From NCBI GenBank assembly GCA_905182785.1, contig CAJJDF010000038.1, positions 1 through 64,000 of the forward strand: 64,000 nucleotides of DNA. Reading direction: 5' to 3'. The notes under the pieces were generated by a model, which was not told the DNA's origin, ran no database searches, and saw only the letters and a program-made list of their open reading frames with translations. Position 1 is the first letter of the stretch; every line of letters starts with the position of its first letter. A program made the translations under genes and the position numbers. The stretch comes from an uncultured Flavobacteriales bacterium (lineage in GTDB: Bacteria; Bacteroidota; Bacteroidia; Flavobacteriales_D; CAJJDF01). This document shows, in pieces, positions 49,798-59,307 of the stretch.

Positions 49798-50589
49798 TTA
49801 CAAATCTTGCGCTTGAGCAATAAGCTCTGCGATATCCATCACGTGAACAGAACCTTCTTTGTTGGCTAATTTAATCCCATCTGTCATCATTGTATTACAA
49901 AATGGGCACCCTGTTGCAATAATGTCTGGATTTAACTCCATGGCATCTTCCGTTCGTTCTGCGTTTACTTCTTTGTCGCCTTTTTCTGCTTCTTTAAACA
50001 TTTGCGCTCCTCCTGCTCCACAACACAATCCTTTGCTTTTACACCTTTTCATTTCTACCAATTCGGCATCTAGAGTTTCTAGTACTTTTCTTGGTGCTTC
50101 ATATACATCATTAGCTCTTCCTAAGTAACAAGGATCATGAAAAGTAATTTTTTTTCCTTTGAATGGTTTCCCATCTTCTATTCTCAATTTTCCAGAATCT
50201 ATCAATTCTTGAATCAATTGAGTGTGGTGAATAACTTCGTAGTTTCCTCCCAATTCTGGGTATTCATTTTTCAATGTATTAAAACAATGAGGACAACCTG
50301 TTACAATTCTTCTCACTTTGTATTCATTCATTATCTGAATGTTTTGCATAGCTTGCATTTGAAACAAAAATTCATTTCCTGCTCTTTTTGCTGGATCTCC
50401 TGTACAAGATTCCTCTGCTCCAAGCACAGCAAATTTCATCTCTACCTTGTTCAATATTTTTACAATTGCCTTGGTAATTTTCTTTGCTCTATCATCAAAA
50501 CTCCCTGCACAACCTACCCAAAATAATAAATCAGGTGCTTCTCCTTTTGCAAGGTACTCGGCCATTGTATGTACTTTTATTCCACTCAT
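49798..50589 (-). CDS. (Fe-S)-binding protein, HdrB/LutA-like cysteine-rich (CCG) domains
   Basis: Two CCG-type modules: ILNKVEMKFAVLGAEESCTGDPAKR...GCPHCFNTLKNEY and FHDPCYLGRAN...CKSKGLCCGAGGAQMF...ATGCPFCNTMM. Confidence 0.9.
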   Translation of the reverse strand: MSGIKVHTMAEYLAKGEAPDLLFWVGCAGSFDDRAKKITKAIVKILNKVEMKFAVLGAEESCTGDPAKRAGNEFLFQMQAMQNIQIMNEYKVRRIVTGCPHCFNTLKNEYPELGGNYEVIHHTQLIQELIDSGKLRIEDGKPFKGKKITFHDPCYLGRANDVYEAPRKVLETLDAELVEMKRCKSKGLCCGAGGAQMFKEAEKGDKEVNAERTEDAMELNPDIIATGCPFCNTMMTDGIKLANKEGSVHVMDIAELIAQAQDL

Positions 50590-50593
50590 AATT

Positions 50594-51007
50594 TTATGAC
50601 TTAAAAACTTGTATATTTTCTTTTGAATCTACTAAATCAGTAAATTTTCCTACAAATCGGGTTGCTCTCACAATGTGATTATCTACCCAATGGTAATTTC
50701 CTCCTCTTGGTTTCCCAAACATAATTCCATGGTAGTTAAAACCATGCTTTGCCAACCATGCTTCGGTAACTTCTCTATTTTCTTCTACTCTTGAGGTGAA
50801 AAATGTAATAATATGTCCTTGCTCGTACCATTTATTAAGGGTTTCTAATGCATCAGAGTATACCTCTGCTGTTCGCATTCTTTCTGGCTCCTCATTAGGA
50901 ATGTCATCACAAATAGTTCCGTCAATATCTATCATGTAGTTCTTCACTTCCTCTGGAAGCACTGGACTAATATGTTTACCGTCTACTAATTTATCTATTA
51001 AATTCAT
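50594..51007 (-). CDS. HAD-like phosphatase (LNS2-type; sometimes labelled phosphoheptose isomerase)
   Basis: NYMIDIDGTICDDI (DxDGT), FFTSRVEENREVTEAWLAKHGFNYHGIMFGKPRGGNYHWVDN. Confidence 0.75.
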   Translation of the reverse strand: MNLIDKLVDGKHISPVLPEEVKNYMIDIDGTICDDIPNEEPERMRTAEVYSDALETLNKWYEQGHIITFFTSRVEENREVTEAWLAKHGFNYHGIMFGKPRGGNYHWVDNHIVRATRFVGKFTDLVDSKENIQVFKS

Positions 51008-51080
51008 CTGTTTTATTTAATTACTCTATACTCGTTTTATAAACTCTTTATAGCCTCAGCCATCTTATTAATCTTTGGAT

Positions 51081-52394
51081 TTACTCGTCTTTCCATTTCA
51101 ATCTATCTGCTGCAGGAAATTGCCAAACCGCCCCATTATTTTCAATGTTACTAAACATTCCTGTCAACTCTGAGGGTGCTTTCGATTCCTCCATCACTAA
51201 ATACCTTCTCAAATCTACAATAATTGCCATAGGATCTATATTCACAGGACAAGCATCTACACAAGCATTGCAAGTTGTACACGCCCATAATTCTTCTGGG
51301 GAAATGTAATCGTGAATCAATGTTTTTTCATCCACTTTATCCTTTCCATTCTTTCTTTTATAATCTCCCAACTCTACCATTCTATCACGGGTATCCATCA
51401 TTATCTTTCTAGGAGACAATAATTTCCCTGTTTGGTTGGCAGGACAATTATCGGTACACCTACCACACTCGGTACAGGTATAAGCTTGTAGCAAGCTAGT
51501 CCAAGGTAAATCGGTTACATCTTTCACTCCAAAAGTCTGTGGTTCCCCCACTGGCTCAGCTGGAGCTGCATAAGGATCTGCTTCTGGATCAAACATCATT
51601 TTCACTTCGTTCGTTACAGCTTCCATGTTCGATAACCTTCCTTTTGCTTCGAGGTTGGAATACCAAACATTTGGAAATGCTAGGAAAATATGGAAATGCT
51701 TAGAATACGGCAGGTAATTCATAAACACCAAAACCATAGTTAGATGTCCCCACCAACCTATTCTTTCCAATAAATGTAACGTTTCCGTTTCCATTCCTCC
51801 AAAAATCATTGGGCCATACCATTGGCTCATTGCAAAACCATAACTCCCTTTTCCTTCTGCAATGTGAAGTGCTTCATCCGCTCCGTTCATTGTGAAAATA
51901 AAGAACACGAGTAAAATTTCTAAATAGAGAATAATATTCCCATCTAATTTTGGCCAGCCTGTCATTTCATCTTTATGAAAACGAGGAATTTTTAATAGAT
52001 TTCTTCTTGCCAAGAATGCAAAAGTTGCAATTAATGCTAAAACAGATAGGACTTCTATAATACTGATTACAAGCGTGTATAAACCTCCTAAAGTTGGATA
52101 AAACAATCTGTGACTTCCAGATATTCCATCAATTATTATTTCTATTAATTCTATTTGTGTAAGCAAAAATGCTACATAAATAAACAAGTGTAACAAAGCT
52201 GGAATAGGACGAGCAAACATCTTTTTTTGACCCAGTGCGACTAGTGTCATTGTTTTCCATCTTTCTCCTTTTCTGTCATTAATTTTCTTATCCCTCCCAA
52301 GATTAATGTTTGCAATTACTTTCTTTACATTGAAGCCAAAGAATCCCATTGCTCCAAAAAATAAGACTATAAAAATGATGCTTCCAATTCCCAT
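51081..52394 (-). CDS. Membrane (Fe-S)-binding heterodisulphide-reductase-like protein (two 4Fe-4S motifs)
   Basis: Multi-TM N-terminus; CTECGRCTDNCPANQTGKLLSPRKIMM and CTTCNACVDACPVNIDPMAIIVDLRRYLVMEES. Confidence 0.9.
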   Translation of the reverse strand: MGIGSIIFIVLFFGAMGFFGFNVKKVIANINLGRDKKINDRKGERWKTMTLVALGQKKMFARPIPALLHLFIYVAFLLTQIELIEIIIDGISGSHRLFYPTLGGLYTLVISIIEVLSVLALIATFAFLARRNLLKIPRFHKDEMTGWPKLDGNIILYLEILLVFFIFTMNGADEALHIAEGKGSYGFAMSQWYGPMIFGGMETETLHLLERIGWWGHLTMVLVFMNYLPYSKHFHIFLAFPNVWYSNLEAKGRLSNMEAVTNEVKMMFDPEADPYAAPAEPVGEPQTFGVKDVTDLPWTSLLQAYTCTECGRCTDNCPANQTGKLLSPRKIMMDTRDRMVELGDYKRKNGKDKVDEKTLIHDYISPEELWACTTCNACVDACPVNIDPMAIIVDLRRYLVMEESKAPSELTGMFSNIENNGAVWQFPAADRLKWKDE

Positions 52395-52617
52395 AAATAG
52401 TTGTGTGATTTTATTACAATAAAGATAGAAATTGATTTAGTTTATTACAAGAATTACAAAGAGATATATTATGTTAGAAAATACTTTGATTAAAATCGCT
52501 TAAAAGAAAAATATCCTATTTCTTGAAAAGGTACTCCTAAATTCAAATTAAATTCATTAATATTTTTCTCAATCAGGTAGAAAATGTGGTGGAAAGAGCA
52601 ATTATTAATTAGAAAAC

Positions 52618-53889
52618 CTAAACCTTCCCAATAGTAAGTAATTCATCCCACTGAGTAGTAAATCGAGGGCTTCTGTGTTCTTTTATTAATGCCCATTGTT
52701 TTTCTCTATTACCAACGGTAGCTACTTTTACTTTATTTTTTCCGTACTTATTATTCAGTTTATCAATTGCTTTTGTAAGTGCCTCACATTCTATCTTTTC
52801 TTTAAAATCGAAAAGGCTAAACTGGACTTTATTATCAGGAACTAAATTAAATAGGTTTACTCCTACTTTTTTGTAACGATAACCAGGGCGGTATATTTTT
52901 CTTAATGCTTGCAAAGCTACTTTAGTCAGTTTTATAGTGCTAGAAGAAGGTGTTTCTAGTGTAATTACAACCTTATTTCTATATTGTTTATCCGTATCAC
53001 TAAAACTATTGGTTGCAAGAAAGACTTCAATTTTCCCTGCTGCTGATTTTTGCTGACGCAATAAATCTGCTACTTCGGAGACATAAGAAGCACAAGCTTC
53101 TTCTATCAGTCCATACTCATTGAGCTTATACCCAAAAGATTTTGCTGTTCCTATTCCTTGCTTAGATTTTGGCAAAGGAACTAACTCATTACAAGTTTCT
53201 CCTTGTAATTCTCGCCATAATCTTTCTCCCAATACCGTCATTTGTTTTCGTACCCAAGCCACCGGTAATTTCGAAAAATCATAAGCTGTTATTGCTCCTG
53301 TACTTTCTACTCTCACAGCATGTTTTCGTCCAATTCCCCATACATCTTTTACCAAAATTTTCTTGAGCAGATGGATCCGTTTCTCTTCAGAATCTACCAC
53401 ATACACTCCGTCATTCTTCGGTTCTTTTTTTGCGTATCTATTTGCTAATTTAGAAAGAGATTTTGTCTTTGCTACTCCAACTCCTACAGGTATTCCCGTG
53501 TTTTGATGTACCCTGTCCTTTATTTCGGTTGCTAATTCTTGAACACGAGAAGCGGAATAGCCCGATAAATCCACAAAACTTTCATCAATGCTGTATTCCT
53601 CTACCAAAGGTGAGAACTCTCTCAAGGTATTCATTACCCTTTGCGACATATCGCTATATAACGTGTAATTGGAAGAAAAACAAACTACATTATTTTGCTC
53701 TAGTACTTTTTTAATTTTAAATACGGGCTGAAACATAGGAATATGAGCCAAAGATTTGGCTTCTTTATTAGCTGCAATAATACAGCCGTCATTATTACTC
53801 AGAACAACTACAGGCTTTCCTTTCAAGTCTGGTCGAAACACCTGTTCGCAAGACGCATAAAAACTATTACAATCTACAAGAGCAATCAT
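52618..53889 (-). CDS. umuC: Y-family DNA polymerase V catalytic subunit UmuC
   Basis: IALVDCNSFYASCEQVFRPDLKGKPVVVLSNNDGCIIAANKEAK; VEEYSIDESFVDLSG; GIPVGVGVAKTKSLSKLANRYAKK. Confidence 0.96.
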   Translation of the reverse strand: MIALVDCNSFYASCEQVFRPDLKGKPVVVLSNNDGCIIAANKEAKSLAHIPMFQPVFKIKKVLEQNNVVCFSSNYTLYSDMSQRVMNTLREFSPLVEEYSIDESFVDLSGYSASRVQELATEIKDRVHQNTGIPVGVGVAKTKSLSKLANRYAKKEPKNDGVYVVDSEEKRIHLLKKILVKDVWGIGRKHAVRVESTGAITAYDFSKLPVAWVRKQMTVLGERLWRELQGETCNELVPLPKSKQGIGTAKSFGYKLNEYGLIEEACASYVSEVADLLRQQKSAAGKIEVFLATNSFSDTDKQYRNKVVITLETPSSSTIKLTKVALQALRKIYRPGYRYKKVGVNLFNLVPDNKVQFSLFDFKEKIECEALTKAIDKLNNKYGKNKVKVATVGNREKQWALIKEHRSPRFTTQWDELLTIGKV

Positions 53890-54260
53890 TATAATACCGA
53901 TTTAATGATGTGAGTAATTGTTCCCCATAATTGTGTTTCTTCTTTAGAATCGAAATCCATTCGTTCTATTTCAAATACACCCTCTTTGGTTACACAAACA
54001 AGTTGAGTTGGTTTGGGCTGAATTGATTTATCTATAATTAATACGTCTTTTTCTGCTATTCCAAACTCGGCATAACTTTCATCTACTACACGAATGAAAA
54101 AAGTAGAATCTGGGTTTTTAACTAATACTTCATTCAAGTCTATTCGAGGTTCAGCATAGTGAGTAGCTGGGCTAGAAAAACCAGTTTGGGCAGGTTTTAA
54201 TACTCGGAATCCTCTCTCCGATTTTTTAATTAGCCCTTTATTTTTTTCTATACCGTCCAT
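53889..54260 (-). CDS. umuD: UmuD-like protein (S24 family, apparently lacking the catalytic Lys)
   Basis: PAQTGFSSPATHYAEPRIDLNEVLVKNPDSTFFIRVVDESYAEFGIAEKDVLIIDKSIQP...GTITHIIKSVL aligns with UmuD; overlaps the umuC start by 1 nt. Confidence 0.85.
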   Translation of the reverse strand: MDGIEKNKGLIKKSERGFRVLKPAQTGFSSPATHYAEPRIDLNEVLVKNPDSTFFIRVVDESYAEFGIAEKDVLIIDKSIQPKPTQLVCVTKEGVFEIERMDFDSKEETQLWGTITHIIKSVL

Positions 54261-54285
54261 TACTTATTTTAGCCAGATAATTACA

Positions 54286-54303
54286 CTAATTGATGATAAT
54301 TAG
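54286..54303. promoter_or_regulatory. Palindrome upstream of umuDC, candidate operator
   Basis: CTAATT-gatgat-AATTAG, 26 nt upstream of the umuD ATG. Confidence 0.35.
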
Positions 54304-54433
54304 CGACTTGTATTAATTTATTTTATTGTAGGATAGCAAGAATATACTTAAAAAAAGCAACCGTAATCTTAAAATTACTGAATTATTCTTCTATTTTTAT
54401 TCGTTAGAATCTTCGATATAAATGTACAAAAAA

Positions 54434-55453
54434 TTAAGGTTGTTCGTCTAAAACTTTTCTTAATTTTTTCTCGTCAGTAGCATCAAGCTTTACACCTTTA
54501 TCTTTCCCTCCAAACACTGCAAATTGCAAGTATCTTTTTGGATGTTCTTTGATGTTGTTTACCAATCTTTCTGTTTCTTCGAGCATAGAATTTACATTAT
54601 TTACCAATTCATCACTGTAGATTAATTGATGCGCAGAACCTGTTCCGTTATTAATCTCTTCCATTATTTTGGTAACTCCTGCTAGAGCTTCTTTTGCTTC
54701 TGCAACTGTTCCAGCTATATCTACTCCTTTCAGGGAGTCAGAGATTTCTGAAAAATTAGTAATTAAGTTTGTTACTTTTTGATTGCTTTTTTTAAGATTC
54801 TCTGTAATGGAAGCAACATTTGCTAACGTAGATGCAATTTCGGCTGTACTTCCTTTTACTACTTTATCCACATCTACAATAGTCGTGTTTAAGGTATTAA
54901 TTGTAGATTTCATTGAGTTCATCATTTTTCTCAAGTTTGCTCCATCAGTTCCCAAAACAGTATCAATACTAGCTAATGATTTATTTAATTTTTCCAATAA
55001 AAAATTAATTTGTTTCTCTATTGGGTCAATTTTTTGTGTAGCAATTTCAGAAATCCCGTATTTAAAATCAGGATTAATTGTATCGCCTGCCTGCAGTAGG
55101 TTATTGTAATCTTTACCCAATACTATCTCGATCGAACTAGTTCCAAGAAAATCAGAAGCAAGTCTTGCTTTAGAGTCTTGAGGGATTTTCAAATCTTTTT
55201 CGTCAATACTCATTTCTGTTACCAGCCTATCTTGCGCTTCATTCAAATCCACATTCAATACAACTCCTATTTGTTTTCCTCTAAATTTTATGACAGATCC
55301 AGGCACTAATGCTTGCACATTTCCATAAGTGGTATAAAAAGTCCTGTTGGTATTAAAAACATTCTTTCCTTTCAGGAAATTAATTCCAAATAATAATAAG
55401 GCTATTGCTCCAACTACTGTAATTCCAATGACAAATTCTTTTTTATATTTCAA
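54434..55453 (-). CDS. MCE/MlaD family protein
   Basis: EFVIGITVVGAIALLLFGINFLKGKNVF...YGNVQALVPGSVIKFRGKQIGVVLNVDL...DFLGTSSIEIVLG. Confidence 0.9.
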   Translation of the reverse strand: MKYKKEFVIGITVVGAIALLLFGINFLKGKNVFNTNRTFYTTYGNVQALVPGSVIKFRGKQIGVVLNVDLNEAQDRLVTEMSIDEKDLKIPQDSKARLASDFLGTSSIEIVLGKDYNNLLQAGDTINPDFKYGISEIATQKIDPIEKQINFLLEKLNKSLASIDTVLGTDGANLRKMMNSMKSTINTLNTTIVDVDKVVKGSTAEIASTLANVASITENLKKSNQKVTNLITNFSEISDSLKGVDIAGTVAEAKEALAGVTKIMEEINNGTGSAHQLIYSDELVNNVNSMLEETERLVNNIKEHPKRYLQFAVFGGKDKGVKLDATDEKKLRKVLDEQP

Positions 55454-55472
55454 AATATTGTATTTTAATAGT

Positions 55473-56567
55473 TTAATTATTTTCTAACTTAATCGCTTTT
55501 TGTAAATCTACTCTTTTTCCATCTACAAACCCCATAACAAATGCATCTTTGTATCCTTTTGTTTTAGCCCTTTCCAATGATTTTTTTATCGAAGAATGAG
55601 AGCTAGTCATTCCGTAATAATAACGATAATACTTTCCGTCTTTTTTAAGTTCTACACCTCTTAACCCTTTAAAGTTATACGATTTTGGTTCAATTTTATT
55701 GGTAGAGGAAGCCAATTGAATTTTAAAGACAACCTCACTAGAATTGGAGGTAGTTGTTTTTACACTTGGCTTTACATCCGATTTGTTTTTATAAATCTCG
55801 TTATAAATTTTATCTCTGTTGCTTTTATGTCTTTTAAATGCATTATAAATAGCTTGCGCCATTTTTTGCTGATTTACAGATTTTTTTAAGTAAGTATTTT
55901 CTGCTGCATTGGTCAAGAAACCAGTTTCTATTAATACACTTGGCATGGTTGTTTTGTACAATACTACAAATCCAGCCTGCTTCACTCCCCTATCTTTTCT
56001 TCCTATTTTTTTAAACTCTTTTTGTATTTGACTAGCAAATGAAATACTTTGATTCAAATAAGCACTCAATTGCATGGTTCTAGCAATCAATCTTTCTGGT
56101 GTAATTTTCTGATATTTACTACTCGAGTTTTCTTCCAATTCTATTACTGCATTCTCACGGGCTGCAATTTCTTTTTGTTCTTTCGTTTTGTGTAGACCTA
56201 GCACATAGGTTTCAGTTCCACTTGGCGAAGATTTTGTATTGGCATTAGCATGAATACAAATAAATAAATCTGCTTTTTTTGTATTAGCAATTTTGGCTCT
56301 ATTATCTAGTGTTACAAACTTATCCGACTTTCTTGTATAAATTACTGTCACATCTTTATTCCCTGCTTCAATCAATTTCCCAAGCTTAAGAGCAATGTTT
56401 AATGCAATTACTTTCTCTTTGGATCCTGTCCCCGAGCAACCGTCATCATGCCCCCCATGGCCAGCATCAATTACTACATTTTTGAATCTGCTTAATTGCG
56501 AAAATGAATTAACTTGAAAAAAAACAAGAGCTACCACAAGAAATACCCCGTTAAAACGTTTGGTCAT
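55473..56567 (-). CDS. N-acetylmuramoyl-L-alanine amidase (Amidase_3) with C-terminal SPOR-like region
   Basis: KNVVIDAGHGGHDDGCSGTGSKEKVIALNIALKLGKLIE; FICIHANAN; SVLIETGFLTN. Start placed at ATG 56567 (MTKRFNGVFLVVALVFFQVNSFSQ); ORF track extends to 56687. Confidence 0.9.
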   Translation of the reverse strand: MTKRFNGVFLVVALVFFQVNSFSQLSRFKNVVIDAGHGGHDDGCSGTGSKEKVIALNIALKLGKLIEAGNKDVTVIYTRKSDKFVTLDNRAKIANTKKADLFICIHANANTKSSPSGTETYVLGLHKTKEQKEIAARENAVIELEENSSSKYQKITPERLIARTMQLSAYLNQSISFASQIQKEFKKIGRKDRGVKQAGFVVLYKTTMPSVLIETGFLTNAAENTYLKKSVNQQKMAQAIYNAFKRHKSNRDKIYNEIYKNKSDVKPSVKTTTSNSSEVVFKIQLASSTNKIEPKSYNFKGLRGVELKKDGKYYRYYYGMTSSHSSIKKSLERAKTKGYKDAFVMGFVDGKRVDLQKAIKLENN

Positions 56568-56709
56568 AAATCTTAGAGTAAATCGGTTCATTTTTTCTAA
56601 AAACATAGTTTTTACATTAACTTTGTTGCAAGTAATTAACTTTGAGTAAAACAAATTTAACATTATACAATTCAAGTACATATTCATAAGGCTGATAGTT
56701 ATTAGCGGT

Positions 56710-59277
56710 TTGTTGTTAACATTGTGTCTTCCGCAAGTTAGTTTTAGTCAAATTGGACAATCTGTTTTTTCCGATTCTCTTCAAAAAGATTCTATAACAA
56801 TTGATACAGTTAAAATTGATAGACTACTGGAAGAAACAATCAATTACAATGCCAAGGACTCCATAAGGCTTAAAGTCATTAAACAAAAAGTATACTTATA
56901 TGGGAATGCTTTAGTGAAATTTGGAAAAATTGAACTAAAAGCGGGATATATTGAATACGATTTGAAAGGGAAGAATGTAAAAGCATATCCAATCTTAGAT
57001 TCTGCTGGAAACAAGGTGCAATTTCCTGAGTTTACTGATGGTAACGAGACATTTACCGCCAAAATGATGGCTTATAATTTTGAAACAAAAAAAGCCTACG
57101 TAGAAGGAAGTAGATCCAAACAAGGCGAAGGTTTTATTCATTTTGACCAAATAAAAGTTTACCCTAATAAAGAAACGCATGGGAAAAACGGGAAATACAC
57201 TACGTGTGATTTAGATCATCCACACTATTATTTTAAGATTTCTAAAGCCATAATAAAACCAGGTAATAAAATAATTGCAGGTCCTTTAATGTTATACATT
57301 TCAGACATTCCTACTCCCTTAGCTTTGCCTTTTGGTTTTTTTCCAAATCAAAAAAGAAAAGGAGCTGGAATTATTATTCCTACTTATGACAATAACGTGA
57401 GTTGGGGTGTGGGTTTCTTGAATGGAGGATATTATGTTCCGTTTGGAGAGAAAGTTGATTTACAACTTACAGGAAGTATTTATACTAGAGGAACTTGGGG
57501 ACTAAGAGCTATTTCTAGGTACAAAAACAGATACAAATATTCAGGAAATTTACAATTAACGTATCAGAATAACCTGAATGGAGATGAAGCTCTTCAAGAG
57601 TTAACTGGGTTTTCAAAAAGTAAAGCATATTCCATAAGGTGGACGCATAATCAAGACCCTAAAGCAAGACCAAACTCTAGTTTTAATGCAAATGTAAGTT
57701 ACAACAGCAGTGCAAGAAATGACATAAACCAAACGGGAACAGGTTTTTTGGACAACTCTTATAGTTCTGCTATTTCTTATAGAAAAACATTCCCAAATAC
57801 TCCTTTTAGTATCAATTTGAATGCTTCACAAAATGGAAAGTACACTCATTCAACTAAAGAAAATGTTCAAGATTACAACAACTTAACTTTTAACTTACCT
57901 GATGTGAATTTTGCCATGAACAGAATTTATCCTTTAAAAAGTATTGATAACGAAAAAACAAGAGGTAAAAAATGGGCCAAACAAATTTCTAAAATTTACT
58001 TAACCTATAACACCCAATTCAAAAACACAGTTAGTTTTATTGATACAGCAATTGACAAAAACAACTACCTATCACTTGGTTCTCAAATGCGAAATGGATT
58101 TTCTCACAGTGCCAGCACAGGAACATCTTTTAAAGTATTGAAAAAGTCAGTAACTATAAATCCATCTATTAATGCAAATGAAAGATGGTATTTACAAAAA
58201 CTAAACAAAACCTATGATGCTACTTTAGATTCTGTTTTGATTGATACTTTGAGAGGAATAAAAAATTGGGACAGAGCATTTAATGCTAGTTTTAATCTGA
58301 GTGCAACTACAAAGTTCTATGGAATGTATCAATTTGCAGGATTTGCAAAAGGAAAAAAGAAAGCACTGATAAGGCATGTACTTACTCCTTCCTTGAACTT
58401 TAGTTATAACCCAAATTTTAGTACACTAACCGATTCATTAATTCAGAATAATACAGTAAAAATTAATCCTTACTCGCCCAATGCTTTGGGGATTTTTGGT
58501 TATCCACCCGATTCTGAATCAGGGAGGATTACATTTTCTCTTGCAAATTCGCTTGAAATGAAAATTAAAGAAAAAACAGACACTGGATTGGTGTACAAAA
58601 AAGTAAAGTTAATAGACAACTTCACTTTAAGAACAAGTTATGATGTACTGAAAGAGGAATTTAAAATGAGCAACATTACTACTTCTGGGCGTACTACTCT
58701 TTTCAAAATTTTTACTGTTACTGGAGCTATGAATTTTAGTCCATATTCAAGGGATACAGCTGGTGGATTAATAGATGCTTATATCTTTAAAGAAACAAAA
58801 AAAATAGCTCGACTCACAAACGGAAATATAAATTTAAGCTTTGCTTTGTCGCCTGAGACATTTAAAAAGAAGGAAGAAGAAAAAAACGAATCGAGTGATG
58901 AGAATGAAAAAAAACCTGAGTCGGAGTATGAAATTCCATGGTCAGCAAATTTTTCTTACGTGATGAGTATGAGTAAAACTTGGAGTTCTTTCTCTAACAG
59001 AGATTCTTCTATTTATACTCAGTCTGCTAGTGTTGGTGGAAGCGTTAGTTTTACAAAAAATTGGCGAGTTGGTTTTAATGTAAACTATGACATTACGAAT
59101 AAAAATTTCTCTTATTCTAACATAGAAATTTACAGAAACCTACACTGTTGGGAAATGAGACTCTCTTGGATTCCTTTTGGTCCCAGACAAAGTTATAACT
59201 TTGGTATTAACGTAAAATCTTCGGTCTTGCAAGATTTAAAATATGAAAAAAAATCTCAACCCAAAGAATTTCGTTAA
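56710..59277 (+). CDS. lptD: LPS-assembly protein LptD (OstA-like), start uncertain
   Basis: KQKVYLYGNALVKFGKIELKAGYIEYDLKGKNVKAYP (OstA domain) then large beta-barrel; KYTTCDLDHPHYYFKISKAIIKPGNKIIAGPLMLYI. Confidence 0.9.
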   Translation: MLLTLCLPQVSFSQIGQSVFSDSLQKDSITIDTVKIDRLLEETINYNAKDSIRLKVIKQKVYLYGNALVKFGKIELKAGYIEYDLKGKNVKAYPILDSAGNKVQFPEFTDGNETFTAKMMAYNFETKKAYVEGSRSKQGEGFIHFDQIKVYPNKETHGKNGKYTTCDLDHPHYYFKISKAIIKPGNKIIAGPLMLYISDIPTPLALPFGFFPNQKRKGAGIIIPTYDNNVSWGVGFLNGGYYVPFGEKVDLQLTGSIYTRGTWGLRAISRYKNRYKYSGNLQLTYQNNLNGDEALQELTGFSKSKAYSIRWTHNQDPKARPNSSFNANVSYNSSARNDINQTGTGFLDNSYSSAISYRKTFPNTPFSINLNASQNGKYTHSTKENVQDYNNLTFNLPDVNFAMNRIYPLKSIDNEKTRGKKWAKQISKIYLTYNTQFKNTVSFIDTAIDKNNYLSLGSQMRNGFSHSASTGTSFKVLKKSVTINPSINANERWYLQKLNKTYDATLDSVLIDTLRGIKNWDRAFNASFNLSATTKFYGMYQFAGFAKGKKKALIRHVLTPSLNFSYNPNFSTLTDSLIQNNTVKINPYSPNALGIFGYPPDSESGRITFSLANSLEMKIKEKTDTGLVYKKVKLIDNFTLRTSYDVLKEEFKMSNITTSGRTTLFKIFTVTGAMNFSPYSRDTAGGLIDAYIFKETKKIARLTNGNINLSFALSPETFKKKEEEKNESSDENEKKPESEYEIPWSANFSYVMSMSKTWSSFSNRDSSIYTQSASVGGSVSFTKNWRVGFNVNYDITNKNFSYSNIEIYRNLHCWEMRLSWIPFGPRQSYNFGINVKSSVLQDLKYEKKSQPKEFR

Positions 59278-59307
59278 TTTTGAACGTTAATATTTAAATT
59301 AAAAGCT

